NCBI RefSeq assembly: GCF_900101865.1
Contig: NZ_FNAH01000003.1
Location: 62,001-126,000 of the forward strand
DNA: 64,000 nucleotides
From: Paracoccus isoporae
GTDB lineage: Bacteria; Pseudomonadota; Alphaproteobacteria; Rhodobacterales; Rhodobacteraceae
Direction of reading: 5' to 3'
Shown here: positions 44,891 to 53,593 of the stretch, in pieces
Layout of the letters: each line of letters starts with the position of its first letter
Position numbering within the stretch: the stretch's first letter is position 1
Notes under the pieces: model-generated
What the model saw: only the letters and a program-made list of their open reading frames with translations
Databases searched by the model: none
Told to the model about the DNA's origin: nothing
Program-made: the position numbers and the translations under genes

Positions 44891-45377
44891 CCCCCTGCCC
44901 CGCCGCGCGGCCATCGCCGGGCTGGCGGCACTGGCCCTCGCCGGGTGTGACCTGACCCCGGCCTACGGCCCCGGCGGCACCGGCACGGCCCTGCAGGGCA
45001 AGGTGGCGCTGCGCGACCCCGACAGCATCGACAGCTTCGCGTTGAACCGGCGGCTGAGCGAGCGGCTCGGCCCGGAACAGGCGGCGCTCTACAGCCTGGA
45101 TTACCGGCTGACCATCGCCGCGGTGTCACAGGCGATCACCCCCTCCGAGGTGGCGACCCGCTATTCGCTGAACGGCACTGCCGATTTCGCGCTGACCGAC
45201 AACGCCACCGGCGCCCCCATCGTGCAGGGCCGGGTGTCCAGCTTCACCTCCTATTCCGCGACCGGCACGACCATCGCCACCACCACGGCCGAGCGTGACG
45301 CGCATGAGCGGCTGATGGTGATGCTGGCCGACCAGATCGTGACGCGGCTGCTGGCCACGGGTCCGCGGCCGGGATGA
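44877..45377 (+). CDS. lptE: LPS-assembly lipoprotein LptE
   Basis: 166-residue outer-membrane lipoprotein that plugs the LptD translocon and inserts lipopolysaccharide. The lipobox is LALAGC (Cys24), followed by [10 protein letters not shown], a hallmark of alphaproteobacterial LptE, then a beta-alpha fold ending [22 protein letters not shown]. Starts 14 nt inside leuS and overlaps holA by 4 nt, the common leuS-lptE-holA order. Confidence 0.88.
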   Translation: MSWRSPLPRRAAIAGLAALALAGCDLTPAYGPGGTGTALQGKVALRDPDSIDSFALNRRLSERLGPEQAALYSLDYRLTIAAVSQAITPSEVATRYSLNGTADFALTDNATGAPIVQGRVSSFTSYSATGTTIATTTAERDAHERLMVMLADQIVTRLLATGPRPG

Positions 45378-46402
45378 TCCTGAAGGGCGCAGAGATCAAC
45401 CGCTATCTCGCCCGGCCCGATCCGACCCGGCCGGCGCTGCTGATCTATGGCCAGGACGCCATGCGGGTGGCGCTGAAGCGCGCCGAGGCGGTGGCCGCAC
45501 TGACCGGCCCCAACGCCGACGAGGAAATGCGCCTGACCCGGATCCCCGGCGCCGATCTGCGCAAGGACGCGACGCTGGTGGTCGATGCCATCAAGGAGGT
45601 CGGCTTCTTCCCCGGTCAGCGCGTGGTGCTGGTCGAGGACACCCCCGACGCCGCAGCCCCCGCCCTCGCCACCGCGATCGGGGAATGGGCGCATGGCGAC
45701 GCGGCGATCGTGGTCACGGCGGGCGGGCTGACCAAATCATCCGCGCTGCGCAAGCTGTTCGAGCCGCATGCATCCGCCGTGACCGCCCCGATCTATGACG
45801 ATCCGCCCGGCGAGGAAGAGATCCATCGCTGGCTGGCCGAGGCCGGGCTGACGGATGTGCCGCAACCCGCCATGCGCGACCTCTTGGCGTTGTCGCGCGC
45901 GCTCGATCCCGGAGATTTCCGCCAGACGGTGGAAAAGATCGGGCTTTATAAACACGGCGACGACAGCGCGCTCTCGCCCGAGGAGATCGCGCTGATGGCC
46001 CCCTCCACCATCGATGCCGAGGTCGATGAGCTGATCGACGCGGTGGCCGAGGGCAAGTCGGACCGGTTCGGCCAGCTCATGCGCCGCATCGAGGGTCAGG
46101 GCATCGCGCCCGTGACCATCTGCATTGCCGCGCTGCGCCATTTCCGTGCGCTGCACGCCGCCAGCGCCGATCCGGGCGGGGCGCAGGCCGGGCTGTCGCG
46201 GCTGCGCCCGCCGGTCTTCGGGCCACGCCGCGACCGCATGGCACGGCAGGTGCAGGGCTGGGGGATGCGCAACCTGGAAGAGGCGATCCACCATCTTCTC
46301 GACACCGATCTGCAACTGCGCAGCGCCTCGCGCGCGCCGCAAATGGCGCTGATCGAGCGGGCGCTGATCCGGCTTTCCATGATGCCGCGCGGCGCGCGAT
46401 GA
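45374..46402 (+). CDS. holA: DNA polymerase III delta subunit
   Basis: 342-residue clamp-loader subunit that opens the beta clamp. N-terminal RPALLIYGQDAMRVALKRAEAV (residues about 16-37), the GADLRKDATLVVDAIKEVGFFPGQRVVLVEDT region, and the C-terminal helical collar domain (LEEAIHHLLDTDLQLRSAS) are typical; no Walker motif is expected. Coupled to lptE by ATGA. Confidence 0.92.
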   Translation: MILKGAEINRYLARPDPTRPALLIYGQDAMRVALKRAEAVAALTGPNADEEMRLTRIPGADLRKDATLVVDAIKEVGFFPGQRVVLVEDTPDAAAPALATAIGEWAHGDAAIVVTAGGLTKSSALRKLFEPHASAVTAPIYDDPPGEEEIHRWLAEAGLTDVPQPAMRDLLALSRALDPGDFRQTVEKIGLYKHGDDSALSPEEIALMAPSTIDAEVDELIDAVAEGKSDRFGQLMRRIEGQGIAPVTICIAALRHFRALHAASADPGGAQAGLSRLRPPVFGPRRDRMARQVQGWGMRNLEEAIHHLLDTDLQLRSASRAPQMALIERALIRLSMMPRGAR

Positions 46403-46424
46403 CCCCGCCCGCCCGCGCCGCGCA

Positions 46425-47624
46425 ATGAGCACCGCCCTCGTCATTGGCGGCGGCCCGGCCGGGCTGATGGCCGCCGAGGAGCTGGCGCGCGCGGGCCATC
46501 CGGTGATCCTCGCCGAGGCGATGCCGACACCGGCGCGCAAATTCCTGATGGCGGGGAAATCGGGGCTGAACCTGACCCGTAACGAGCCGCTGCCGCAATT
46601 CATGCAGAATCTCAGCTTTGGCGCACAGGACGATCCGCCCCCCTGCCTGGCCGATCCCGACGCCGTCTTCGGCCCCGAAGACGCGATGAGCTGGGCCAGC
46701 GGGCTGGGGATCGAATTGTTCACCGGCTCCACCGGCCGGGTGTTTCCGGTCGGCATGAAGGCCTCGCCGCTGCTGCGCGCCTGGCTGGCCCGGCTGCGCG
46801 GAGCGGGGGTCGAGATCCGCACCAGATGGCGCTGGCAGGGTTGGGACGATGGCGGCTTCGCCTTCGACACGCCGCAGGGCAGGCAGGCGATCCGGCCCGG
46901 CGTCGCGGTGCTGGCGCTTGGCGGGGCAAGCTGGCCCCGGCTGGGCGCGGACGGCTCATGGCAGCCTGATCTGGCCGCGCAAGGCGTGCAGGTCGCGCCG
47001 TTTCGCCCGGCCAATATGGGGCTGCGCGTGGCGTGGTCAGCGCCGATGCGGCGGCATTTTGGCCAGCCGGTCAAGGCCACCGCGATCCGGGCGGGCGACA
47101 CGGTTAGCCGAGGCGAATGGGTGATCTCGCGCCACGGGATGGAGGGCGGCGGAATCTACGCCGTCTCGGCCGCGATCCGCGACGGGGCACCCGCGACCCT
47201 CGACCTCGCGCCGGATCTCTCCCACGCAGCCCTGAGCGCGCGCTTCGCCGGGACGCGCGGAAAAATCTCCATCGGCAACTGGCTGCGCCGCGTGCTGGGC
47301 GATCCGGTCCGCGCCGCGCTGATGCTGGAATGGGGCCGCCCCTTCCCCGACACGGCCGAGGGCTGGGCCGCGCTGGCGAAAACCCTGCCCATCCGCCATG
47401 ACGGCCCGATGGGGCTCGACCGCGCCATCTCCTCGGCAGGGGGCATCCGCTTCGCCGCGCTGAGCCCGTCGCTCGGACTGCGCGCCCTGCCGGGCGTGTT
47501 CGCCGCCGGAGAGATGCTCGACTGGGAGGCGCCGACCGGCGGCTATCTGCTGACCCATTGCCTCGGCACGGGCCGACAGGCCGGGCGCGCCGCCGCGCGC
47601 TACCTGTCCGAGGTGCGCCGGTAG
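46425..47624 (+). CDS. TIGR03862-family flavoprotein (HI0933/BaiN-like)
   Basis: 399-residue FAD-dependent oxidoreductase. GGGPAGLMAAEELARAGHPV (residues 7-26) binds FAD; FLMAGKSGLNLTRNE and the C-terminal ISSAGGIRFAALSPSLGLRALPGVFAAGEMLDWEAPTGGYLL match the HI0933-like TIGR03862 family. Substrate unknown. It follows holA by 22 bp. Its 3' end overlaps the GST gene by 25 bp on the opposite strand. Confidence 0.88.
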   Translation: MSTALVIGGGPAGLMAAEELARAGHPVILAEAMPTPARKFLMAGKSGLNLTRNEPLPQFMQNLSFGAQDDPPPCLADPDAVFGPEDAMSWASGLGIELFTGSTGRVFPVGMKASPLLRAWLARLRGAGVEIRTRWRWQGWDDGGFAFDTPQGRQAIRPGVAVLALGGASWPRLGADGSWQPDLAAQGVQVAPFRPANMGLRVAWSAPMRRHFGQPVKATAIRAGDTVSRGEWVISRHGMEGGGIYAVSAAIRDGAPATLDLAPDLSHAALSARFAGTRGKISIGNWLRRVLGDPVRAALMLEWGRPFPDTAEGWAALAKTLPIRHDGPMGLDRAISSAGGIRFAALSPSLGLRALPGVFAAGEMLDWEAPTGGYLLTHCLGTGRQAGRAAARYLSEVRR

Positions 47625-48193
47625 GCCGGGCGGGCATGCATGCGTGCCTCGTATTCCTCCAGCCAGGCCTCTCCGATCGGGAACCGCGCCGCCCGCGCCC
47701 AGATCAGGCAATGGGTCAGGATGATGTCGGGCACGGTGATCTCCTCGCCCATCAGGAAAGGCCCCTCCGCCGCCCGCCGGCTCAATGTCTTCTGGCTCTG
47801 CTGGAACTCCCAGCGCAGCGATTGCTTGATCCCGGTCACGCGCAGCTCTTCGGGCAGCACGAAGGTATGACGCGCGGCCGTCCACAGGATCGCGTCGAAC
47901 TCGTCCAGCAAAAACTGCGTCAGGCTGTCCTGCCGCGCCCGCGCCCGCGTCCCGGCCGGGTGGGTCAGCGCGCCATGCCGGTCGGCCAGATATTGCAGGA
48001 TCGCGGTCGAATCGCTGATCGGCACCCCGTCATCGACCAGCACCGGCACCTTGCCCGAGGGGTTCAGCTCCACCACCTCGTCGGATCGGGGCGGGGCCGG
48101 GTGATGCTCGAAGGGCTGGTCCAGCTCCTCCAGCATCCACAACACGCGGAACGCGCGGGTCGAGGCGGGTCCGATCACTTGATACATCTGCAA
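47600..48193 (-). CDS. Glutathione S-transferase family protein
   Basis: 197-residue GST: thioredoxin-like half (residues about 2-75) with LNPSGKVPVLVDDGVPISDSTAILQYLADRHG (cis-Pro and Asp-Ser of the glutathione site), and a helical half with FLMGEEITVPDIILTHCLIWA. Catalytic preference is unknown. It lies tail-to-tail with the TIGR03862 flavoprotein gene and divergent from the MFS gene. Confidence 0.88.
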   Translation of the reverse strand: MQMYQVIGPASTRAFRVLWMLEELDQPFEHHPAPPRSDEVVELNPSGKVPVLVDDGVPISDSTAILQYLADRHGALTHPAGTRARARQDSLTQFLLDEFDAILWTAARHTFVLPEELRVTGIKQSLRWEFQQSQKTLSRRAAEGPFLMGEEITVPDIILTHCLIWARAARFPIGEAWLEEYEARMHARPAYRRTSDR

Positions 48194-48325
48194 CGCTGCT
48201 CCTTTGCCGGTTCTGGCACCCGCGCAGGCTAGGCCGATGCGCCGGGCGCGGCAAGCAGGCTCCGCCGCCGCTTGACCCTGACCTGCGACTGCGCCAATGC
48301 TGCCTTGAGGCCCGGAGAGCGCGCT

Positions 48326-49570
48326 ATGTCCACCCCGTCATCGAAACTGTTCACGCCGATCCTGATCGGCGGCTGCATCATCCTGCTGATCAACTTCGCG
48401 CTGCGCGCCAGCTTCGGGGTGTTCCAGATCCCGGTGCAGGAGAGCTATGGCTGGCTGCGGTCGGATTTCTCGCTGGCCATCGCCATCCAGAACCTGGCCT
48501 GGGGGATCGGCCAGCCGCTGTTCGGGGCGCTTGCCGAACGCTGGGGGGATCGCTGGGCGGTGATCCTGGGCTCGCTGCTCTACGCGCTTGGCCTGGCGAT
48601 GTCGGCCGTGGTGACCACCCCCGCCGCGATGCAGATGTGGGAGATCGCGGTGGGTTTCGGCATCGCCGGCACCGGGTTCGGCGTCATCCTGGCGGTGGTC
48701 GGCCGCGCCGCCAGCGACGAGAACCGCTCCCTCGCGCTCGGCATCGCCACCGCCGCCGGATCGGCCGGGCAGGTCTTCGGCGCGCCATTGGCCGAGGGGC
48801 TGCTGGCGTTTCTGCCGTGGCAGGGCGTGTTCCTGACCTTCGCGGCGCTGTCGCTGACCATGATGCTGTTCCTGCCGCTTCTGGGGCCGGGCAAACCCGC
48901 CGCACCGAGCGAGTTGGAGGAAAGCCTCGGTTCGGTCCTCAAGCGCGCCTTCCGTGACCCGTCCTATCTGATGATCTTCGCCGGGTTCTTTTCCTGCGGC
49001 TATCAGCTTGCCTTCGTCACCGCACATTTTCCTGCACTGGTGACCGAGATGTGCGGCCCGATCGCGCCGGGCAGCCTGCTGCACTCCATCGGCATCACCA
49101 CCACCTCGTCGCTGGGGGCGTGGTCGATCTCGCTGATCGGGCTGGCGAATATGGCGGGGACTATCTTCGCGGGCTGGCTGGGCAATCGCTACAGCCGCAA
49201 ATATCTGCTGGCCGGGATCTATACGCTGCGCACGCTGATCGCGGCGGCCTTCATCCTGACCCCGATCACACCCGGCACGGTGATCCTGTTCAGCGTGGGC
49301 ATGGGCGCGCTGTGGCTGGCGACCGTGCCGCTGACCTCGGGGCTCGTCGCCTATATCTACGGGCTGCGCTACATGGGCACGCTGTATGGATTCGTGTTCC
49401 TGTCGCATCAGCTCGGCTCCTTCCTGGGCGTCTGGCTAGGCGGCACGCTCTATGACGCGACCGGCGGCTATACGATGGTCTGGTGGGTGGGCGTGGGCGT
49501 CGGCGCCTTCTCGGCGCTGATCCATCTGCCGGTGCGCGAGGCCCCGTCGCGCCTGCCCGCCGCCGCCTGA
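48326..49570 (+). CDS. MFS transporter (OFA/monocarboxylate-like)
   Basis: 414-residue major-facilitator transporter with twelve predicted helices. FQIPVQESYGWLRSDFSLAIAIQNLAWGIGQPLFGALAERWGDRWAVILGSLLYALG (residues about 33-89) contains motif A and resembles the OFA/monocarboxylate branch. GGAGAG precedes the ATG at 48326. Substrate unknown. Monocistronic. Confidence 0.87.
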   Translation: MSTPSSKLFTPILIGGCIILLINFALRASFGVFQIPVQESYGWLRSDFSLAIAIQNLAWGIGQPLFGALAERWGDRWAVILGSLLYALGLAMSAVVTTPAAMQMWEIAVGFGIAGTGFGVILAVVGRAASDENRSLALGIATAAGSAGQVFGAPLAEGLLAFLPWQGVFLTFAALSLTMMLFLPLLGPGKPAAPSELEESLGSVLKRAFRDPSYLMIFAGFFSCGYQLAFVTAHFPALVTEMCGPIAPGSLLHSIGITTTSSLGAWSISLIGLANMAGTIFAGWLGNRYSRKYLLAGIYTLRTLIAAAFILTPITPGTVILFSVGMGALWLATVPLTSGLVAYIYGLRYMGTLYGFVFLSHQLGSFLGVWLGGTLYDATGGYTMVWWVGVGVGAFSALIHLPVREAPSRLPAAA

Positions 49571-49674
49571 TGGCGACAGAATCGCAGCTCGCCTCTCGCG
49601 CATGTGACGCAACCCAACCGGTTATCAGCTTGTTAAGCCGCATGAATAACAGCGCGTTGCAGGGAGTGACCGCC

Positions 49675-50088
49675 ATGATGAAACAAGTTGCCGCGGCTTC
49701 GGCCGCCTTGATGATGATCGCTTTGCCCGTGTCCGCCGATCCGGGCAATGGCAATGGCAAGCCTGCCAAGGTCAAGCAGATGCAAAAGCAGGGTGGCGGG
49801 GCGGGCCGCGCCGCCTATGCCAGCGACTGCCCGCCCGGACTGGCCAGGAAAACCCCGTCCTGCATCCCGCCCGGACAGGCGAAGAAGCGGGGCAATTACG
49901 GGCGCAATGTCGGCGACATCCTGCGGGTTGGCGATTATGTCATCATCCGCGACCCGGCCCGCTATGACCTCGAACGGCGGGATGGCTGGCGCTATTATCG
50001 CGGGGCCGATGACCGGGTCTATCGCGTGGACCGCGACAGCAACAAGGTGCTGGCGGTGCTGAACCTGATCGACGCCTTCACGAACTGA
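49675..50088 (+). CDS. Exported PPG-rich RcnB-like protein
   Basis: 137-residue secreted protein: signal peptide MMKQVAAASAALMMIALPVSA, then a Gly/Lys/Asn-rich stretch, two CPPGLARK / CIPPGQAKK repeats with a possible disulfide, and an RcnB-like C-terminal beta module (VGDYVIIRDPARYDLERRDGWRYYRGADDRVYRVDRDSNKVLAVL). RcnB-type proteins are periplasmic and linked to metal homeostasis or envelope stability. GGGAG precedes the ATG. No metal-transport gene is adjacent, so the role is open. Confidence 0.78.
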   Translation: MMKQVAAASAALMMIALPVSADPGNGNGKPAKVKQMQKQGGGAGRAAYASDCPPGLARKTPSCIPPGQAKKRGNYGRNVGDILRVGDYVIIRDPARYDLERRDGWRYYRGADDRVYRVDRDSNKVLAVLNLIDAFTN

Positions 50089-50146
50089 GCGCGTCGCGGC
50101 AATCGGCAGGCGCAGCGCGCCCAGCCTGACCGCAACCGCCCCGGCT

Positions 50147-50581
50147 TCAGCCCTTTGCCGCGGCAGGCTCCTTCCATGTCAGCGTCATCTGGGTCTGCGT
50201 CACCCGCGCCGCCACCTTTCCGTCGCCGCGCGTGACCACCACCTCCCAGATCTGCGTGGTGGACCCGATATGAACCGGCGTCGCCGTCGCCCGCGCCACG
50301 TCGCCTATGCGGATCGGGCGCAGGAAATTCACCTTCGATTCCAGCGTCGTCGTGTTCTCGCCTTCCTTGAGGTTCAGCGTCGCGCCGGTCCCGGCGATAT
50401 TGTCGGTCAGCCCCAGGATCGCGCCGCCATGCATCACGCCGTTGCGGTTTGACAGCGCCTCCGTCACCGCCAGCTCCATCACCACCCGGTCGCGCCCCGC
50501 CTCGATCAGCGTCATGCCGAGCGTATGGGCGAATTCCGGCTGCGCGCGGGCAACGTCCTGAAGGCGGGCGGGATCGGTCAT
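50147..50581 (-). CDS. PaaI-type hotdog thioesterase
   Basis: 144-residue acyl-CoA thioesterase of the hotdog fold. NRNGVMHGGAILGLTDNIAGTGA holds the catalytic Asp and His-Gly-Gly signature, followed by ESKVNFLRPIRIGDVARATATPVHIG. It hydrolyses an acyl- or aryl-CoA; the substrate is not inferable. The ATG at 50581 is preferred to upstream in-frame codons. Divergent from the LysE-type gene. Confidence 0.87.
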   Translation of the reverse strand: MTDPARLQDVARAQPEFAHTLGMTLIEAGRDRVVMELAVTEALSNRNGVMHGGAILGLTDNIAGTGATLNLKEGENTTTLESKVNFLRPIRIGDVARATATPVHIGSTTQIWEVVVTRGDGKVAARVTQTQMTLTWKEPAAAKG

Positions 50582-50694
50582 GTCGGCTCCTGTCTCTGGC
50601 GGTGTCGCCGCGGATCTTCCCGCGCGCCGGGGTGAATGACAAGCCACGCCGCACCCCCTCGCCAAGCGCGCCGGGTCGCGTTAATCCTCGGCCC

Positions 50695-51321
50695 ATGATC
50701 TGGGACGCCATCGCCAATATTCCGACCGCGCAGCTTGTGACCTTCGTCACCGGCGGGCTGCTGCTCAACCTCGCGCCGGGGCAGGACGTGCTGTTCGCCT
50801 CGGCTTGCGGGATCAAGGGCGGGCCGCGCGCGGGCGCGGTGGCAGGGCTTGGCGTGGGCATCGGGGTGCTGTTCCACCTGACGCTGGCCACGATCGGTCT
50901 GGGCGCGGTGGTGGCCGCCCATCCGGGCCTGTTGCGGCTGATCAAATATGCGGGCGCGGCCTATCTGCTGTTCCTGGCCTGGCAAAGCTGGCACGCCACC
51001 CCGCACGGCCCGGCCCGCCCGGCACCGGAAAGCCTGTGGCGCATCCTGCGGCGCGGCGCGCTTTCCAACATGCTCAACCCCAAGCCGGTGCTGTTCCTGC
51101 TGGCCTTCCTGCCGCAATTCACCCATGTCTCCTACGGCCCGATCTGGCAGCAGATCCTGGGGCTGGGGCTGATCTTCGCCGCCACCGGCACGCTGGTGAC
51201 CATCGGCTACGGCGTCGTCGCGGGCTGGCTGGGTCTGCGGCTGGGGCGGCATCTGGGCATGATGAACAAGCTGGCGGCGGTGATCTTTGCCGGGCTGGCC
51301 GTCCGCATGGTCGCGAAGTGA
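50695..51321 (+). CDS. LysE-family translocator
   Basis: 208-residue inner-membrane exporter with about five to six hydrophobic segments and the LysE/RhtB N-terminal motif LLLNLAPGQDVLFASACGIKGGPRAGAVAGLGVGIG (residues about 22-57), then KYAGAAYLLFLAWQSW and NPKPVLFLLAFLPQF. Exports amino acids or related solutes. It overlaps the RluA-family gene by 4 nt (GTGA). Confidence 0.87.
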   Translation: MIWDAIANIPTAQLVTFVTGGLLLNLAPGQDVLFASACGIKGGPRAGAVAGLGVGIGVLFHLTLATIGLGAVVAAHPGLLRLIKYAGAAYLLFLAWQSWHATPHGPARPAPESLWRILRRGALSNMLNPKPVLFLLAFLPQFTHVSYGPIWQQILGLGLIFAATGTLVTIGYGVVAGWLGLRLGRHLGMMNKLAAVIFAGLAVRMVAK

Positions 51322-51968
51322 GGCTGACCCCCTACGCACCGCCCCCGGACCCCCCCGAGATCCTGCACCACGACCACGAGATCCTGGTGGTGAACAAGCA
51401 GGCCGGGCTGCTCTCCGTCCCCGGCCGCAGCGCCGAGAAGGCCGATTGCCTCATCCACCGGCTGCGCGGCCCGTTTCCCACCGTGCTTCTGGTGCACCGG
51501 CTGGACATGGACACCTCCGGGGTGATGGTCTTTGCGCTGACGCCGCATGCGCAGCGCCACCTGTCGAAGCAGTTCGAGGAGCGGCGGGTGAAGAAAGCCT
51601 ATCTCGCCCGGCTCTCGGGCCGCGTGGCCGAGAAAACCGGCACCGTCGATCTGCCGCTGACCGTCGACTGGCCCAACCGCCCGCGCCAGAAGGTCGACCC
51701 CGAGCACGGCCGCCCCGCGCGCACCGACTGGCGCGTGATCCGCGCAAGCGAGGCCGAGACCCGCATCCGGCTCTTCCCGCTCACCGGGCGCAGCCACCAG
51801 CTCCGCGTCCACATGTCAGAGACCGGCCACCCGATCCTGGGCGATCCGCTCTATGCCACCGGCGCGGCGGCGGATCACCCGCGTCTGATGCTCCACGCCG
51901 AATCGCTGCGCATCCGCCATCCCGACAGCGGCGTGCAGATCGGCTTCTCGGCCCCCGCACCGTTCTGA
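51318..51968 (+). CDS. RluA-family pseudouridine synthase
   Basis: 216-residue rRNA/tRNA pseudouridine synthase. HHDHEILVVNKQAGLLSVPGR (beginning near residue 15), the catalytic HRLDMDTSGVMVFAL with Asp, and the C-terminal LTGRSHQLRVHMSETGHPILGDPLY are typical. It lacks an S4 domain and is short, like E. coli RluA. The start is a GTG at 51318 overlapping the lysE stop; the longer open frame upstream is the antisense-like reading of lysE. The target base is unknown. Confidence 0.88.
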   Translation: MRLTPYAPPPDPPEILHHDHEILVVNKQAGLLSVPGRSAEKADCLIHRLRGPFPTVLLVHRLDMDTSGVMVFALTPHAQRHLSKQFEERRVKKAYLARLSGRVAEKTGTVDLPLTVDWPNRPRQKVDPEHGRPARTDWRVIRASEAETRIRLFPLTGRSHQLRVHMSETGHPILGDPLYATGAAADHPRLMLHAESLRIRHPDSGVQIGFSAPAPF

Positions 51969-52169
51969 CCCCGATCCCGAAGGCGCAGGGTTCCGCCCAT
52001 CGCGCGGCACGCGGGACACAGGGCGTGGCCTTTCCTCACGCATCGGTGAATAGTTGACAACCAGAGCACCCGGCGGACCAGCGGCCGGGCGCGGGACCGG
52101 GCCGGGGCGACATCACCGCGCCGCATCACGGTTCAGGGTGCGGGTTGAACGGTATGACGGGGGTTTCGG
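51969..52169. other. 201-bp intergenic region upstream of cfa
   Basis: Probably carries the cfa promoter; a TTGACA hexamer is seen near 52054, but no convincing -10 follows at the right distance. No terminator with a T-tract was found for the upstream gene. Confidence 0.4.
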
Positions 52170-53531
52170 ATGTATGCATTGCTGCGCAGCTTTCTCGGGA
52201 AATTTGTCAAAACCGGCCATCTGACGGTGATCGACCACAGCGGCGCGCGCCATGATTACGGCGACGGCACCGGTCCCCGCCTGGTGGTCCGTCTGCACAG
52301 CAAGGCCGCGGAACGCGCCATCGCCACCAACCCGGCGCTGAAATTCGGTGAAGCCTATATGGAGGGCGAGATCGACCTGCTCGAAGGCACGGTCTATGAC
52401 CTCATCATGCTCGGCTATGCCAATGCCGGTCGCGCGCTGATGCCCGCCGCCTGGATGCAGGCCTTCGAGCGGATGCGCATCGTCACCCGCCGCTTCCAGC
52501 AGATCAACACAAGGCTGCGGGCGCGCGGCAATGTGCAGCGCCATTACGACCTGTCAGCCCGGCTCTACCGAATGTTTCTCGACCCCGACATGCAGTATTC
52601 CTGCGCCTATTACCCCGGCCCCGATCTGCCGCTGGACGAGGCGCAATTGCTGAAAAAGCGCCACATCGCCGCCAAGCTGATGATCGAGGACGGCATGGAG
52701 CTGCTCGATATCGGCTGCGGCTGGGGCGGCCTGGGCCTCTATCTGGCGCGGGTGGCAGGCGCACGGGTGGACGGGGTGACGCTGTCGGACGAACAGCTTG
52801 CCGTCGCCCGCCGCCGCGTGGTGCGGGAGGATCTGGCCGGCCAGGTGGATTTCCGCATCCAGGATTACCGCGAGATTGACCGCGATTTCGACCGCATCGT
52901 CTCGGTCGGCATGTTCGAGCATGTCGGCATCAACCATTTCGACGCCTATTTCCGCAAATGCGCCGCCATGCTGCGCCCCGGCGGGGTGATGCTGCTGCAC
53001 ACGATCGGGCGCGCCAACCCGCCCGGCGCCACCAACCCGTTCCTGCGCCGCTATATCTTCCCCGGCGGCTATATCCCGGCCATGTCCGAGATCCTGCAAT
53101 CGGTGGAACGCTCCGGGCTGATCGTGACCGATACCGAGGTGCTGCGGCTGCATTACGCCGAAACCCTCAAGGCCTGGCGCGCGGCCTTCATGGCGCGGCG
53201 CGACGAGGCGAAGGCGCTCTATGACGAGGCGTTCTGCCGGATGTGGGAGTTCTACCTGGCCGGCAGCGAGGCGGCGTTTCGCGAAGGCGGCATGGTGGTG
53301 TTCCAGATCCAGCTTGCCCACCGCGTCGATTCGGTCCCTGTCACCCGCGACTACATCCCCGCCGCCGAGGAACGGCTGGCGCGCTGCGAAGCACAGCGCG
53401 GCATCCCCGCCCCCGCCTGGCCCGAGGACTGGCCCGCCGACTGGTCCGGCCGGATCACCGCCGCGGCGCGCTCCGATCTCGACCGCGCCGCTTCCGCGCG
53501 GCGCAACGCAACGTCACGACGGCCCGGCTGA
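52170..53531 (+). CDS. cfa: Cyclopropane-fatty-acyl-phospholipid synthase
   Basis: 453-residue SAM-dependent methylene transferase acting on unsaturated acyl chains in membrane phospholipids. An N-terminal lipid-binding domain (residues about 1-115), Cys145 in YSCAYY, the SAM motif DIGCGWGGLG (180-189), VGMFEHVG and RRYIFPGGYIPAMSEIL are present. A C-terminal tail of about 50 residues is rich in Ala/Arg/Pro. Such enzymes adapt membranes to acid or oxidative stress. The acyl-CoA dehydrogenase gene begins 62 bp downstream. Confidence 0.92.
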   Translation: MYALLRSFLGKFVKTGHLTVIDHSGARHDYGDGTGPRLVVRLHSKAAERAIATNPALKFGEAYMEGEIDLLEGTVYDLIMLGYANAGRALMPAAWMQAFERMRIVTRRFQQINTRLRARGNVQRHYDLSARLYRMFLDPDMQYSCAYYPGPDLPLDEAQLLKKRHIAAKLMIEDGMELLDIGCGWGGLGLYLARVAGARVDGVTLSDEQLAVARRRVVREDLAGQVDFRIQDYREIDRDFDRIVSVGMFEHVGINHFDAYFRKCAAMLRPGGVMLLHTIGRANPPGATNPFLRRYIFPGGYIPAMSEILQSVERSGLIVTDTEVLRLHYAETLKAWRAAFMARRDEAKALYDEAFCRMWEFYLAGSEAAFREGGMVVFQIQLAHRVDSVPVTRDYIPAAEERLARCEAQRGIPAPAWPEDWPADWSGRITAAARSDLDRAASARRNATSRRPG

Positions 53532-53593
53532 TCGCGTCGCCGCGCGCTGCGCTATGCTGGCAAACAGCACCGCTTGGGAAGGGGGCCGGGGCC

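Noticed and set aside
42953..44914. 653-codon open frame antisense to leuS
   Set aside because: High-GC shadow frame; leuS on the + strand has complete motifs throughout and the antisense product is an Arg/His/Gly-rich composition without domains.
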